A DNA stretch of 8,386 bases from Coprothermobacterota bacterium (GTDB lineage Bacteria; Caldisericota; JANLFM01), in assembly GCA_026389415.1 (NCBI GenBank), contig JAPLHX010000239.1:1-8386 (forward strand), written 5' to 3'. Shown piece after piece: positions 1-5,185 of this stretch. A program made the position numbers and the translations under genes. The notes under the pieces are model-generated. The model saw nothing but the letters and a program-made list of their open reading frames with translations, had not been told where the DNA came from and searched no databases. The first letter of the stretch is position 1; each line of letters opens with the position of its first letter.

Positions 1-188
1 CCCACCGCCAGGCCGAGAAAGACCAGCCCATAGCGGTACAGATCGGGGGCGCCGCGGGTGGCGGCATCGATGAAATAACCGAATACCAGAGGCAGGACGA
101 GCTGCAACCCGTCCACTGCGATCAGGGCGAGCAGCGTCCAGAGATAGGCTTTCCAGTTTTTACGGATGTAGATCCAGAAACGTACCAT
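1..188 (-). CDS. ABC exporter, N-terminal part of transmembrane domain (3' end beyond window)
   Basis: Only the first 62 codons are present; the gene runs off the left edge. The peptide begins MVRFWIYIRKNWKAYLW, followed by a hydrophobic helix (about residues 15-38, ending FGYFIDAATRG) and the start of a second helix after residue 52. This matches the start of type I ABC exporter membrane domains: a basic amphipathic elbow helix, TM1 with a conserved Pro, then a short loop ending in an I-D motif. Such proteins usually carry a C-terminal ATPase domain and export lipids, drugs or peptides, but the nucleotide-binding half is not visible and the substrate is unknown. The ATG at 186-188 has a GGTGG element 8 nt upstream. 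An in-frame ATG at 204-206 would add six residues and has only GGAT-like sequence ahead of it. Sequence between 189 and 377 is non-coding. Confidence 0.72.
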   Translation of the reverse strand, partial: MVRFWIYIRKNWKAYLWTLLALIAVDGLQLVLPLVFGYFIDAATRGAPDLYRYGLVFLGLAV

Positions 189-213
189 AGGCCGAACCAC
201 CACCATAATCCAA

Positions 214-238
214 TCCGGTTCCCCTGACAAGAACCGGA
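214..238. repeat. Perfect 8-bp inverted repeat upstream of the ABC exporter start
   Basis: TCCGGTTC (214-221) and GAACCGGA (231-238) are exact reverse complements separated by 9 nt. The element sits 25 nt upstream of the ABC exporter ATG at 188, or 7 nt upstream of the alternative ATG at 206. It could be a repressor operator or, in the mRNA, a hairpin whose loop holds an AGGG stretch close to the translation start. No regulator gene adjoins it in the window, so its role is inferred from position only. Confidence 0.45.
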
Positions 239-354
239 CCGTTGGTTCCCTCAGAAGGGCACGAGTCCGCCGCGGGAATGCGCGGGAAATCGCGGTGTAG
301 CGGACGCTCCACCTGGAAAGGAAAGCGTTCCCCGGTAAGTATCCACCGTGTGCG

Positions 355-368
355 GGGGGAACACCCCC
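355..368 (-). terminator. Short G5/C5 hairpin after the flavodiiron gene (weak terminator candidate)
   Basis: Read on the minus strand, GGGGG-TGTT-CCCCC lies 9 nt past the TAA stop of the flavodiiron gene (378-380). The stem is all G-C with a 4-nt loop. No U-rich tract follows (the next bases are GCACACGG), so it is not a textbook intrinsic terminator. It may only protect the 3' end or attenuate readthrough into the ABC exporter gene. Confidence 0.25.
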
Positions 369-377
369 AGGATGCGT

Positions 378-1553
378 TTAGGTCAGTTCAATCTGGGAGT
401 GCTTTCCGGCGATGGTCTCCGCCAGCTCCTCCAATTTCTGGTAGTCCGCCGGGCGAGGCAAGCCCTTCACGTAGACCGGCGATAGAATCTCCGGCTTGAT
501 TGCAGTGAGCATCGCCGCCAAATTTTCCACGGCCTTGGAGGCCCAACCGAAAGAGCCGATCACCGAGACGAATTTCAGCTTGGGCCGCAACGCGTTCAAC
601 AGGAACGCCGCATTGGCGGCCAGCGGATGAGGCCCGCCCAGCACGGTGCAGGTTCCCACCACCACCGTGGCGGCATCCACCAGGGACATCGCCAAGGCGC
701 CCAGGTCGGCAACGGTCAAATCAAACGGTTCCACTTGCACACCGCGTTGGATCAGCGCCTGAGTCAAGAAATCCACCATGGCCTCGGTGGAGCCGTGCAT
801 GGAAACCCAGGGCAGAACCACCAGGTTCTTCGGCGGTGCCCCGGCCCACCGGCGGTAGGCATCTTGGATGAACGAAGGCTGATCCCAGATCGGCCCATGG
901 CTGGGTGCGATGTAGCGAAGGGGCAACGGCTGGATCTTTTCCAGGTTTTTCAGCACTTGCAGTCGGAACGGCATCATGATCTCCGCGTAGTACCGCTTGG
1001 CCGGATAATGAACGCGACCGGGTTCGGCGAACAATTCCGATGTGGCAAAGTGGGAACCGAACAGATCGCAAGGGAAAAGGATCTGATCTTCCAGCAGATA
1101 GGTTCCCATCGTTTCCGGCCAATGCACCCAGGGGATATGCAGAAAGCGCAGGGTTTTGTCTCCCAGGGAAATCTCCTCGCCATCCTGTACCGGCCGGATC
1201 CGGTCGGCGCGGATGTCGAGATGTTCGGCCAGGATTTCCTGCCCCTTTGGGCTGGCAATCACTTGGGCGGCAGGAAACTTTTCCAGCACGCGGGGGATCG
1301 AACCGGAATGATCCTGTTCCCCGTGGTGGGCGATCAGGTAGTCCAATCGCTCCAATCCTTCCAGGTGAGCTTGCAGAATTTTCCACTTGGCTGGATCCAC
1401 CGTATCGATCAGAGCAGTTTTTTCACTTCCCTGGATCAGGTACGAATTGTAGCTGGTCCCGTCCGGCAATGGGATCAGCGCATCGAACAGGCGGCGGTTC
1501 CAATCCACCGCTCCTACCGAAAACACGTTGGGTACGATCATTCGTCCGTTCAC
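378..1553 (-). CDS. Flavodiiron protein (FprA-type A flavoprotein)
   Basis: 391 aa with the two-domain layout of class A flavodiiron proteins, which reduce O2 to water and/or NO to N2O in the cytoplasm. The N-terminal metallo-beta-lactamase-like domain (about 1-245) keeps the full set of diiron ligands: H77-x-E79-x-D81-H82, H144 (HWPETM), D163 (LFPCDLFG) and H219 (APSHGPIW). The 67- and 19-residue spacings between the first ligands match the D. gigas oxygen reductase as I remember it. The flavodoxin domain (about 246-391) has an FMN phosphate loop SMHGSTEAM (251-259) and the FGW loop (335-337). The middle flavin loop, usually like GSPT, reads GTCTVLGGP (300-308), which is unusual. No C-terminal rubredoxin or flavin reductase domain is fused and no rubredoxin gene is nearby. 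The start is GTG, chosen because AGGAGG lies 6 nt upstream; an in-frame ATG follows at codon 5. It starts 32 nt after the Fic stop, so the two are probably co-transcribed. Confidence 0.95.
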   Translation of the reverse strand: MNGRMIVPNVFSVGAVDWNRRLFDALIPLPDGTSYNSYLIQGSEKTALIDTVDPAKWKILQAHLEGLERLDYLIAHHGEQDHSGSIPRVLEKFPAAQVIASPKGQEILAEHLDIRADRIRPVQDGEEISLGDKTLRFLHIPWVHWPETMGTYLLEDQILFPCDLFGSHFATSELFAEPGRVHYPAKRYYAEIMMPFRLQVLKNLEKIQPLPLRYIAPSHGPIWDQPSFIQDAYRRWAGAPPKNLVVLPWVSMHGSTEAMVDFLTQALIQRGVQVEPFDLTVADLGALAMSLVDAATVVVGTCTVLGGPHPLAANAAFLLNALRPKLKFVSVIGSFGWASKAVENLAAMLTAIKPEILSPVYVKGLPRPADYQKLEELAETIAGKHSQIELT

Positions 1554-1559
1554 TTACTG

Positions 1560-1565
1560 CCTCCT
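1560..1565 (-). promoter_or_regulatory. Strong Shine-Dalgarno site fixing the flavodiiron GTG start
   Basis: AGGAGG on the minus strand, 6 nt before the GTG at 1551-1553. The in-frame ATG at 1539-1541 would be 18 nt away, too far for this site, so GTG is the better start. Confidence 0.75.
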
Positions 1566-1585
1566 CTGATTGGATTCGGAACTTT

Positions 1586-2617
1586 TCAGCCCAGTTCATA
1601 GTATGTCGCCCGCCCCAGTCCTTTGCGGACGATTAACCCGGCTGCCAATAGTGGTTCCAGAATCCGGTTGGCGGTTTCTCGGGTGACGCCGAACATTCCC
1701 TGCACATCGGCAATCCGGATTCTTTGCTGGTGTTGCACGCTGCGGAGGACCTGGATTTGTCGTGGTTCCAAATAGATCTGTCCCTTTGCTTCCCGCAACC
1801 GGCTGTCCAAGGAAAGTTCGCGGATCGCTTCTTTTACCCGCTTGAGGGAGACAGCCACCCCCTCGGCAAAGTATTCCAGCCAACCGGAGAGCTCTCCCGT
1901 CCGGTCCGCTGTGGCCAGGGCGTGGTAATACCGATCCAGGTTGTCGTTATAGAACTCGTCCAACGCGAAGAAACGTTTGGTGTCAAAACCTTGAAAATAG
2001 TGGATAAATGTGGCCAGCAGGCGGGCCGTTCGCCCGTTTCCATCGAGAAAGGGGTGAATGCGGACCAGTTCATAGTGTGCGATCGCCGAGACGATTACCG
2101 GATGCAAGGCGTCCGCAGGGCCATTCAGCCATGCCACGAGCGATCCGATCAACTGCGAGATTTGGCTAGCAGGCGGAGTCTGAAAGACAACCCGGCCGCC
2201 ACGATCATAGATTGCTACCGGTTCCTGCCGGATTTTTCCCAAGGATTCTGGTGGCAACAACCCTTCCATCAAACTCTTGTGGATATCGAGGATGGTGTTG
2301 TCCGCCAATCGCTTTAACCCACGTTCTCCTAGTTGGTCGATCCAGCGGAGCGTATCCAGGTAGTTCAGTACCTCCCGTTTGTCCTTCTCCCTGGCGGCGA
2401 TGTCCTCCCCTCCCACCAGGCCGGCCACCTGCTTGGACTCCAGCGGATTGCCTTCGATAGCAGTGGAATGGTGCGCCATCCGCAAGAACGCTTCTCGCTT
2501 GAGCCGGATATCCCATTGCGGCAGGATCGCTGCACTCAGGATCAACTCGCGCACACCTGAGATCTCCGCGATCAGGTTGAGCAGCCCAGGTGAAATCTCA
2601 AATTGGGGACGAAACAT
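1586..2617 (-). CDS. Fic family protein with C-terminal winged helix
   Basis: 343 aa from the ATG at 2615-2617. Fic proteins transfer AMP (less often other phosphate-containing groups) from a nucleotide to hydroxyl side chains of target proteins. The complete active-site motif HPFLDGNGRTAR is at 188-199, with catalytic H188, D192 for Mg2+ and R199. Ahead of it are an autoinhibitory helix motif STAIEG (51-56, S/T-x-x-x-E-G/N, with E55 the blocking glutamate) and a flap region (GKIR at 127-130, then F-x-x-PP at 145-149). The N-terminal inhibitory motif makes it a self-inhibited class II Fic protein that needs no separate antitoxin; none is seen. The last about 65 residues look like a winged-helix DNA-binding domain (VTRETANRILEPLLAAGLI). 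An ATG at 2636-2638 would add seven residues but has no ribosome site and falls inside the promoter described upstream. Neither start has a Shine-Dalgarno sequence. Target protein unknown. Confidence 0.93.
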   Translation of the reverse strand: MFRPQFEISPGLLNLIAEISGVRELILSAAILPQWDIRLKREAFLRMAHHSTAIEGNPLESKQVAGLVGGEDIAAREKDKREVLNYLDTLRWIDQLGERGLKRLADNTILDIHKSLMEGLLPPESLGKIRQEPVAIYDRGGRVVFQTPPASQISQLIGSLVAWLNGPADALHPVIVSAIAHYELVRIHPFLDGNGRTARLLATFIHYFQGFDTKRFFALDEFYNDNLDRYYHALATADRTGELSGWLEYFAEGVAVSLKRVKEAIRELSLDSRLREAKGQIYLEPRQIQVLRSVQHQQRIRIADVQGMFGVTRETANRILEPLLAAGLIVRKGLGRATYYELG

Positions 2618-2623
2618 AAGGAT

Positions 2624-2651
2624 AGTGTACGAAATCATCGCTGCCAGGCAA
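2624..2651 (-). promoter_or_regulatory. Candidate leaderless promoter for fic
   Basis: On the minus strand TTGCCT (2646-2651) and TACACT (2624-2629) are 16 nt apart. Each matches 4 of 6 consensus bases. The -10 box fits TANNNT and ends exactly 6 nt before the ATG at 2615-2617, so transcription would begin at or next to the start codon. This fits the absence of any Shine-Dalgarno sequence before either possible fic start. The -35 box abuts the terminator stem of the upstream gene. Sequence reading only. Confidence 0.45.
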
Positions 2652-2652
2652 A

Positions 2653-2682
2653 GAACGCCGGGGAGTAAAGTCCCCGGCGTTC
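2653..2682 (-). terminator. Terminator hairpin after the DUF4097 gene
   Basis: GAACGCCGGGGA (2653-2664) and TCCCCGGCGTTC (2671-2682) form a perfect 12-bp stem with a 6-nt loop, 26 nt past the DUF4097 stop. On the minus strand the stem is followed by TTTGCC, so the U tract is short. Its position between the two transcription units supports a role as terminator. It separates the merR-DUF4097 unit from fic. Confidence 0.7.
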
Positions 2683-2708
2683 GGACAGGAGTTAGAAAAG
2701 AACTTACG

Positions 2709-3797
2709 CTAGAGCGAATCCAGCGTGATATCGCCGGAGAGGGTCTTGATTTCCAACAACCCTTCCTTGGCGTTCAGCACGCCGGAGAATCGATGACCGA
2801 CCCGCACCCAGCCTTTTTCCAACCAGTTCAATCCGACCCCCTCCGCGCTGAGCGTTTCCTCGGAAGCATGCTCACCCCGAAGCGGCAGATGGCAGGAAAC
2901 ATCCCCGGACAATGTGGCGAAACGGATTTCCAATTTGGCGTCCCGCGGAATGCGCAGGCGCACGTCGCCGGAGGTGGTGTGAACCTCGTAGGAACCACCG
3001 GAAAGCGGTTCCAGATCCATCCGCAAATCGCCGGAAACGGTGCTCGCCTTCAGGCGCGGGCATTGGCGGAGATCCCCGCTGAGGTCGCCGGAAGTGGTGG
3101 AAGCGACCACCTCCCCTTCGCCGCGACGAAGCGTCAGGTCCCCGGAAACCGTCTGGATCTCCTGGGAACCTTTGAAACATTCCAGCTCCGCGTCACCGGA
3201 GATCGTTTCCAGCCTGACGTCTCCCTCCACTTCCTCCAGGCGCACGTCACCGGAAGTGGTGCCCACCTTTAATTTCCCTTGGTATCGGATGACCTCCAAG
3301 TCGCCGGAGGTCGTCCGAATGGAAGCCTCCCCTTTCACCTGGCGGATCCGCACGTCGCCGGAAGAGGCACGATGATCCAACCGCCCCTCCCAATCCCGCA
3401 AGCGCAGGTCTCCCGATGCGGTGTGTACTTCCAGTGTAGCACCTTGGGGAATGGTCAGCTCCAGATCGGCTTCCTCGCCGGAGATCCGGCCCAGGCTTTT
3501 CCGCAAACCATCCCGCACACTGCGCAGGATGGATTCGCGGATCACAGTGCCCAGGTCGCCTTTGTGACTCTCGTCCTCGCTGTCATGCTGCTCTCCCGCA
3601 CTGTTCTTGCCGCTGGCGATCATCACTTCTTCCGGCCGGGCAAACACCTCCGGAACGAGGGCTTCGGAATGTCGTCGAATCACCACTAGACGGACCTCAT
3701 TGCTTGTGCCTCCGACAATTTCCATGTCCGCGGAGGACATTGCGATCCTCACCCGTCCTTCCGGGTCCAGCGTGTAGGTGTACTCCAATCTATCCAT
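2709..3797 (-). CDS. DUF4097 beta-helix protein with SGD repeats
   Basis: 362 aa, no signal peptide and no membrane segment, so predicted cytoplasmic. The N-terminal part (1-42) contains one helix-like rung (MSSADMEIVGG, 20-30). Residues about 60-110 form a charged linker with a possible amphipathic helix. From about 112 to the end runs a right-handed beta-helix typical of DUF4097 (the domain of Bacillus YvlB-like proteins), with eleven T-x-SGD turns. Their serines are at 128, 146, 164, 182, 200, 218, 236, 255, 276, 297 and 354; the first seven are exactly 18 residues apart. A small SGDLSGDL duplication (236-243) shifts the register after the seventh. The family's biochemical role is unknown to me; envelope-stress links are suspected for some members. 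The ATG at 3795-3797 has AAGGAG 6 nt upstream and overlaps the end of the MerR gene by 8 nt (ATGGATAG), so the two are translationally coupled. The regulator may well control this gene. Confidence 0.88.
   Translation of the reverse strand: MDRLEYTYTLDPEGRVRIAMSSADMEIVGGTSNEVRLVVIRRHSEALVPEVFARPEEVMIASGKNSAGEQHDSEDESHKGDLGTVIRESILRSVRDGLRKSLGRISGEEADLELTIPQGATLEVHTASGDLRLRDWEGRLDHRASSGDVRIRQVKGEASIRTTSGDLEVIRYQGKLKVGTTSGDVRLEEVEGDVRLETISGDAELECFKGSQEIQTVSGDLTLRRGEGEVVASTTSGDLSGDLRQCPRLKASTVSGDLRMDLEPLSGGSYEVHTTSGDVRLRIPRDAKLEIRFATLSGDVSCHLPLRGEHASEETLSAEGVGLNWLEKGWVRVGHRFSGVLNAKEGLLEIKTLSGDITLDSL
3084..3416 (-). repeat. 54-nt periodic coding repeat inside the DUF4097 gene
   Basis: Seven consecutive SGD codon triplets lie in exact 54-nt phase. 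On the plus strand the motif CCGGA recurs at 3196, 3250, 3304 and 3358, for example. The surrounding codons have diverged, so this is an old protein-level repeat rather than a fresh tandem duplication. Each period is one turn of the predicted beta-helix. Confidence 0.8.
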
Positions 3798-4179
3798 GTC
3801 GTTCTCCTTTTCTCACTTTCTGTTCCAACAATTCGAGGGTGCGGTCGCCCACCAGCTTGGCGTATAAGCCTTCCAGCAGGATTATCTGCCAGACCGGGTC
3901 GTTTCCACTGCCCTCGGAACTTTTCAATTTGGCCAGGGCGATTTCCTTGCATCCCAACTTTTGAATGATGGCGATTTCGGCGGTGCTCATCTCGTAGTAC
4001 TCGGTGAGTTGCCGGATGATGGAGAGGATGCGCACTTCCTCCCGCGAATAGCGTCGTTGGTTGCCGGGCGTGCGTTTGGGAAAGACCAGCCCTAGATCCT
4101 CCCAATACCGGAGCATGCGTGACGAAATCCCTACTTCCTGGGAAACCTCATCGATCGTCAAGCCGGGAAATTCGGCCAT
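3790..4179 (-). CDS. MerR-family transcriptional regulator, short form
   Basis: 129 aa. A MerR-type winged helix-turn-helix fills residues 7-75: LTIDEVSQEVGISSRMLRYW (7-26), then EDLGLVFPKRT, then GNQRRYSREEVRILSIIRQL as wing and third helix. The rest is a short helical tail (about 77-125, probably a dimerisation coiled coil) with no recognisable ligand-binding domain and a single Cys (C77), so it does not look like a metal or redox sensor. Size and layout resemble the GlnR/HspR-like members of the family. The start at 4177-4179 is chosen because AAAGGAG lies 8 nt upstream and homologous domains begin here. The frame stays open upstream to an ATG at 4309-4311, but that would add 44 residues of low-complexity, non-family sequence. 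The stop overlaps the start of the DUF4097 gene. A promoter, a palindrome and a structured leader lie upstream, consistent with autoregulation, which is inferred. Confidence 0.87.
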   Translation of the reverse strand: MAEFPGLTIDEVSQEVGISSRMLRYWEDLGLVFPKRTPGNQRRYSREEVRILSIIRQLTEYYEMSTAEIAIIQKLGCKEIALAKLKSSEGSGNDPVWQIILLEGLYAKLVGDRTLELLEQKVRKGERHG

Positions 4180-4185
4180 CTGCGA

Positions 4186-4194
4186 CTCTCCTTT
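4186..4194 (-). promoter_or_regulatory. Shine-Dalgarno site fixing the MerR start
   Basis: AAAGGAGAG on the minus strand, with AGGAG 8 nt before the ATG at 4177-4179. It rules in the 129-residue product over the 173-residue form that begins at 4311. Confidence 0.7.
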
Positions 4195-4266
4195 CGGGGC
4201 CGCGGCCGCGAGCACGAGGCTCACGAGAAGGCCGGGCCTCCGTCCTGCAGATTCAGTTTCGTTTTC

Positions 4267-4304
4267 GTCAGCACATTGCACCTCCATTGCCGGTCTGTGC
4301 TGAC
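4267..4304 (-). promoter_or_regulatory. 5'-leader inverted repeat enclosing a mini-ORF
   Basis: GTCAGCACA and its exact complement TGTGCTGAC form a 9-bp stem (4267-4275 with 4296-4304) around a 20-nt loop. The predicted transcription start is near 4307, so the structure would form at the very 5' end of the merR mRNA. On the minus strand the loop carries GGAGG followed 5 nt later by ATG-TGC-TGA, a Met-Cys-stop mini-ORF that runs into the 3' arm. It could be a mRNA hairpin, a leader mini-gene or a protein-binding dyad. Seen directly; function inferred. Confidence 0.4.
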
Positions 4305-4313
4305 TGTACACTT

Positions 4314-4363
4314 AGCCTAGGAAATATGGCAAAAACTTGTCAAGTTGTTCGATGATTTTTTTT
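4314..4363 (-). promoter_or_regulatory. Predicted promoter of the merR-DUF4097 operon
   Basis: On the minus strand a perfect -35 box TTGACA (4338-4343) is followed at 18 nt by TAGGCT (4314-4319, 3 of 6 consensus bases). A run of eight A (4356-4363) lies about 12 nt upstream of the -35 box and could act as an UP element. The longer-than-standard spacer is compatible with MerR-type promoter control, although no spacer dyad is seen. Expected start near 4307, giving a leader of about 125 nt. Confidence 0.5.
4334..4346. promoter_or_regulatory. 13-bp palindrome over the -35 box (operator candidate)
   Basis: AACTTGTCAAGTT is a perfect palindrome (6+1+6) that contains the TTGACA box. Its location would let a bound protein block RNA polymerase. 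It is too short for a HAIR-type HspR site, and the link to the neighbouring MerR protein is only positional. Confidence 0.4.
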
Positions 4364-4474
4364 AGAATGAAGCATCAAAGCCGTTCGTCGGGGACATCGG
4401 CCCTGTTCTTTTGGTAGGTTTTTGCACTAAATCAAAGAGGGGTTATCGAATTTCTCACTCCCGATGGACCGATT

Positions 4475-5185
4475 TCACGCTCTTTCCTGCAGGAAATGCG
4501 CAATGTTGCCGGTATGTTCCCGTTCGTGCTCCAGGAACCGTCGAAGGGTTTTGCGCAGGGTCCAGGGTTCATCGGGATGGTCGGTGAATTCGGGGATCCG
4601 GTAGACCGTAGCACGCTCCAGCGGCTGCAGCGATCGTAGGCGGACGATGGCCATTTCCCGCACCGCGGACAAGTATTCCCGCTGCTCGCCGGGAAACGAA
4701 TCGAACTGCTTCAGCGCAGGAATGATCCCCAGACGAGAAACGTACCACTCTTCCGCGTGAGCGATATGCCACAGGATCTCCTCGATTGTCCGCTTTCCCT
4801 CCTTGTACACCTTCTTCCGTTTCTCTTCCGGCAAAGGATCGACTATGGCCAGAAGATCCCGGCGAGAGAACGCCATCAAGCGAAAATAATTCTCCAGCTC
4901 CCAGTCGCTGGGCGGAATCATGTCCGGAGGAAAGAGAGCGGCGGCATCCCCGGACTGGAAAGGGGCCTCTTCCTGTCGGACTTCGATCAACTCCCATTCT
5001 CTCTGCGGGTCGGCTACGGGCCACTGATGCTGATCCAACCAACGGTAATAGCCCTCGATTTGTTCGGCCAAACCCGTCAGCGCCTCCTCCAGCGAACCAC
5101 CGCGACTGATACAGCCGGGAAGAGGGTAAGGATGAGCCATCACCCGCCCATCGGAATGCACCTCTGCATAGACTGGAAGCTTCAT
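4475..5185 (-). CDS. DinB-superfamily protein with N-terminal HicB-like domain
   Basis: 236 aa, two domains. Residues 1-50 resemble the HicB fold: strand VYAEV, then PLPGCISRGGSLEEALTGL (21-39) and a helix ending GYYRWL. Residues about 92-236 are a four-helix DinB domain with the expected metal-binding histidines: H140 (LWHIAHAEEWY) and the H220-x3-H224 pair (LEHEREHTGNI). H143 is a further histidine near the first. DinB-fold proteins include metal-dependent thiol transferases (bacillithiol, mycothiol), but many have no known reaction, and the substrate here is unknown. There is no hicA toxin gene beside it, so the HicB part is more likely a ligand- or nucleic-acid-related module than an antitoxin. 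I recall similar fusions annotated in Chloroflexota, unverified. It is the last gene of a three-gene operon: its ATG overlaps the ATP-grasp stop by 4 nt (ATGA). An AGAGAGA stretch precedes the start. Confidence 0.88.
   Translation of the reverse strand: MKLPVYAEVHSDGRVMAHPYPLPGCISRGGSLEEALTGLAEQIEGYYRWLDQHQWPVADPQREWELIEVRQEEAPFQSGDAAALFPPDMIPPSDWELENYFRLMAFSRRDLLAIVDPLPEEKRKKVYKEGKRTIEEILWHIAHAEEWYVSRLGIIPALKQFDSFPGEQREYLSAVREMAIVRLRSLQPLERATVYRIPEFTDHPDEPWTLRKTLRRFLEHEREHTGNIAHFLQERA

Noticed and set aside
627..1601. Long open frame on the plus strand opposite the flavodiiron gene
   Set aside because: It has no recognisable domain, a His/Gln-rich composition typical of antisense frames, and lies opposite a gene with all family residues conserved.
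1586..2617. Fic-based toxin with separate antitoxin (class I FicTA)
   Set aside because: The inhibitory S/T-x-x-x-E-G motif is inside the Fic protein itself and no small antitoxin gene precedes it.
2379..3272. 297-codon open frame on the plus strand
   Set aside because: It spans the antisense of fic, a terminator and the DUF4097 repeats; the composition mirrors the complementary repeat codons and no family is visible.
3084..3416. CRISPR array or intergenic tandem repeat
   Set aside because: The 54-nt period is codon-phased within a long gene, repeats are diverged, and it encodes beta-helix turns.
4061..4355. Overlapping short plus-strand frames opposite merR and its leader
   Set aside because: They are short, lack ribosome sites and families, and cover the regulatory region of the opposite strand.
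4334..4363. Intrinsic terminator on the plus strand (palindrome followed by T8)
   Set aside because: The palindrome can form only a 5-bp A/T-rich stem with a 3-nt loop, 9 nt separate it from the T run, and no plus-strand gene lies upstream. The promoter reading on the minus strand is better.
4378..4474. Terminator after the DinB gene
   Set aside because: I looked for a GC stem followed by U residues and found only imperfect pairings and a short ATCGG direct repeat; no support.
4475..5185. HicAB toxin-antitoxin system
   Set aside because: Only a HicB-like domain fused to DinB is present; no small hicA gene with a dsRNA-binding-like fold is found on either side.
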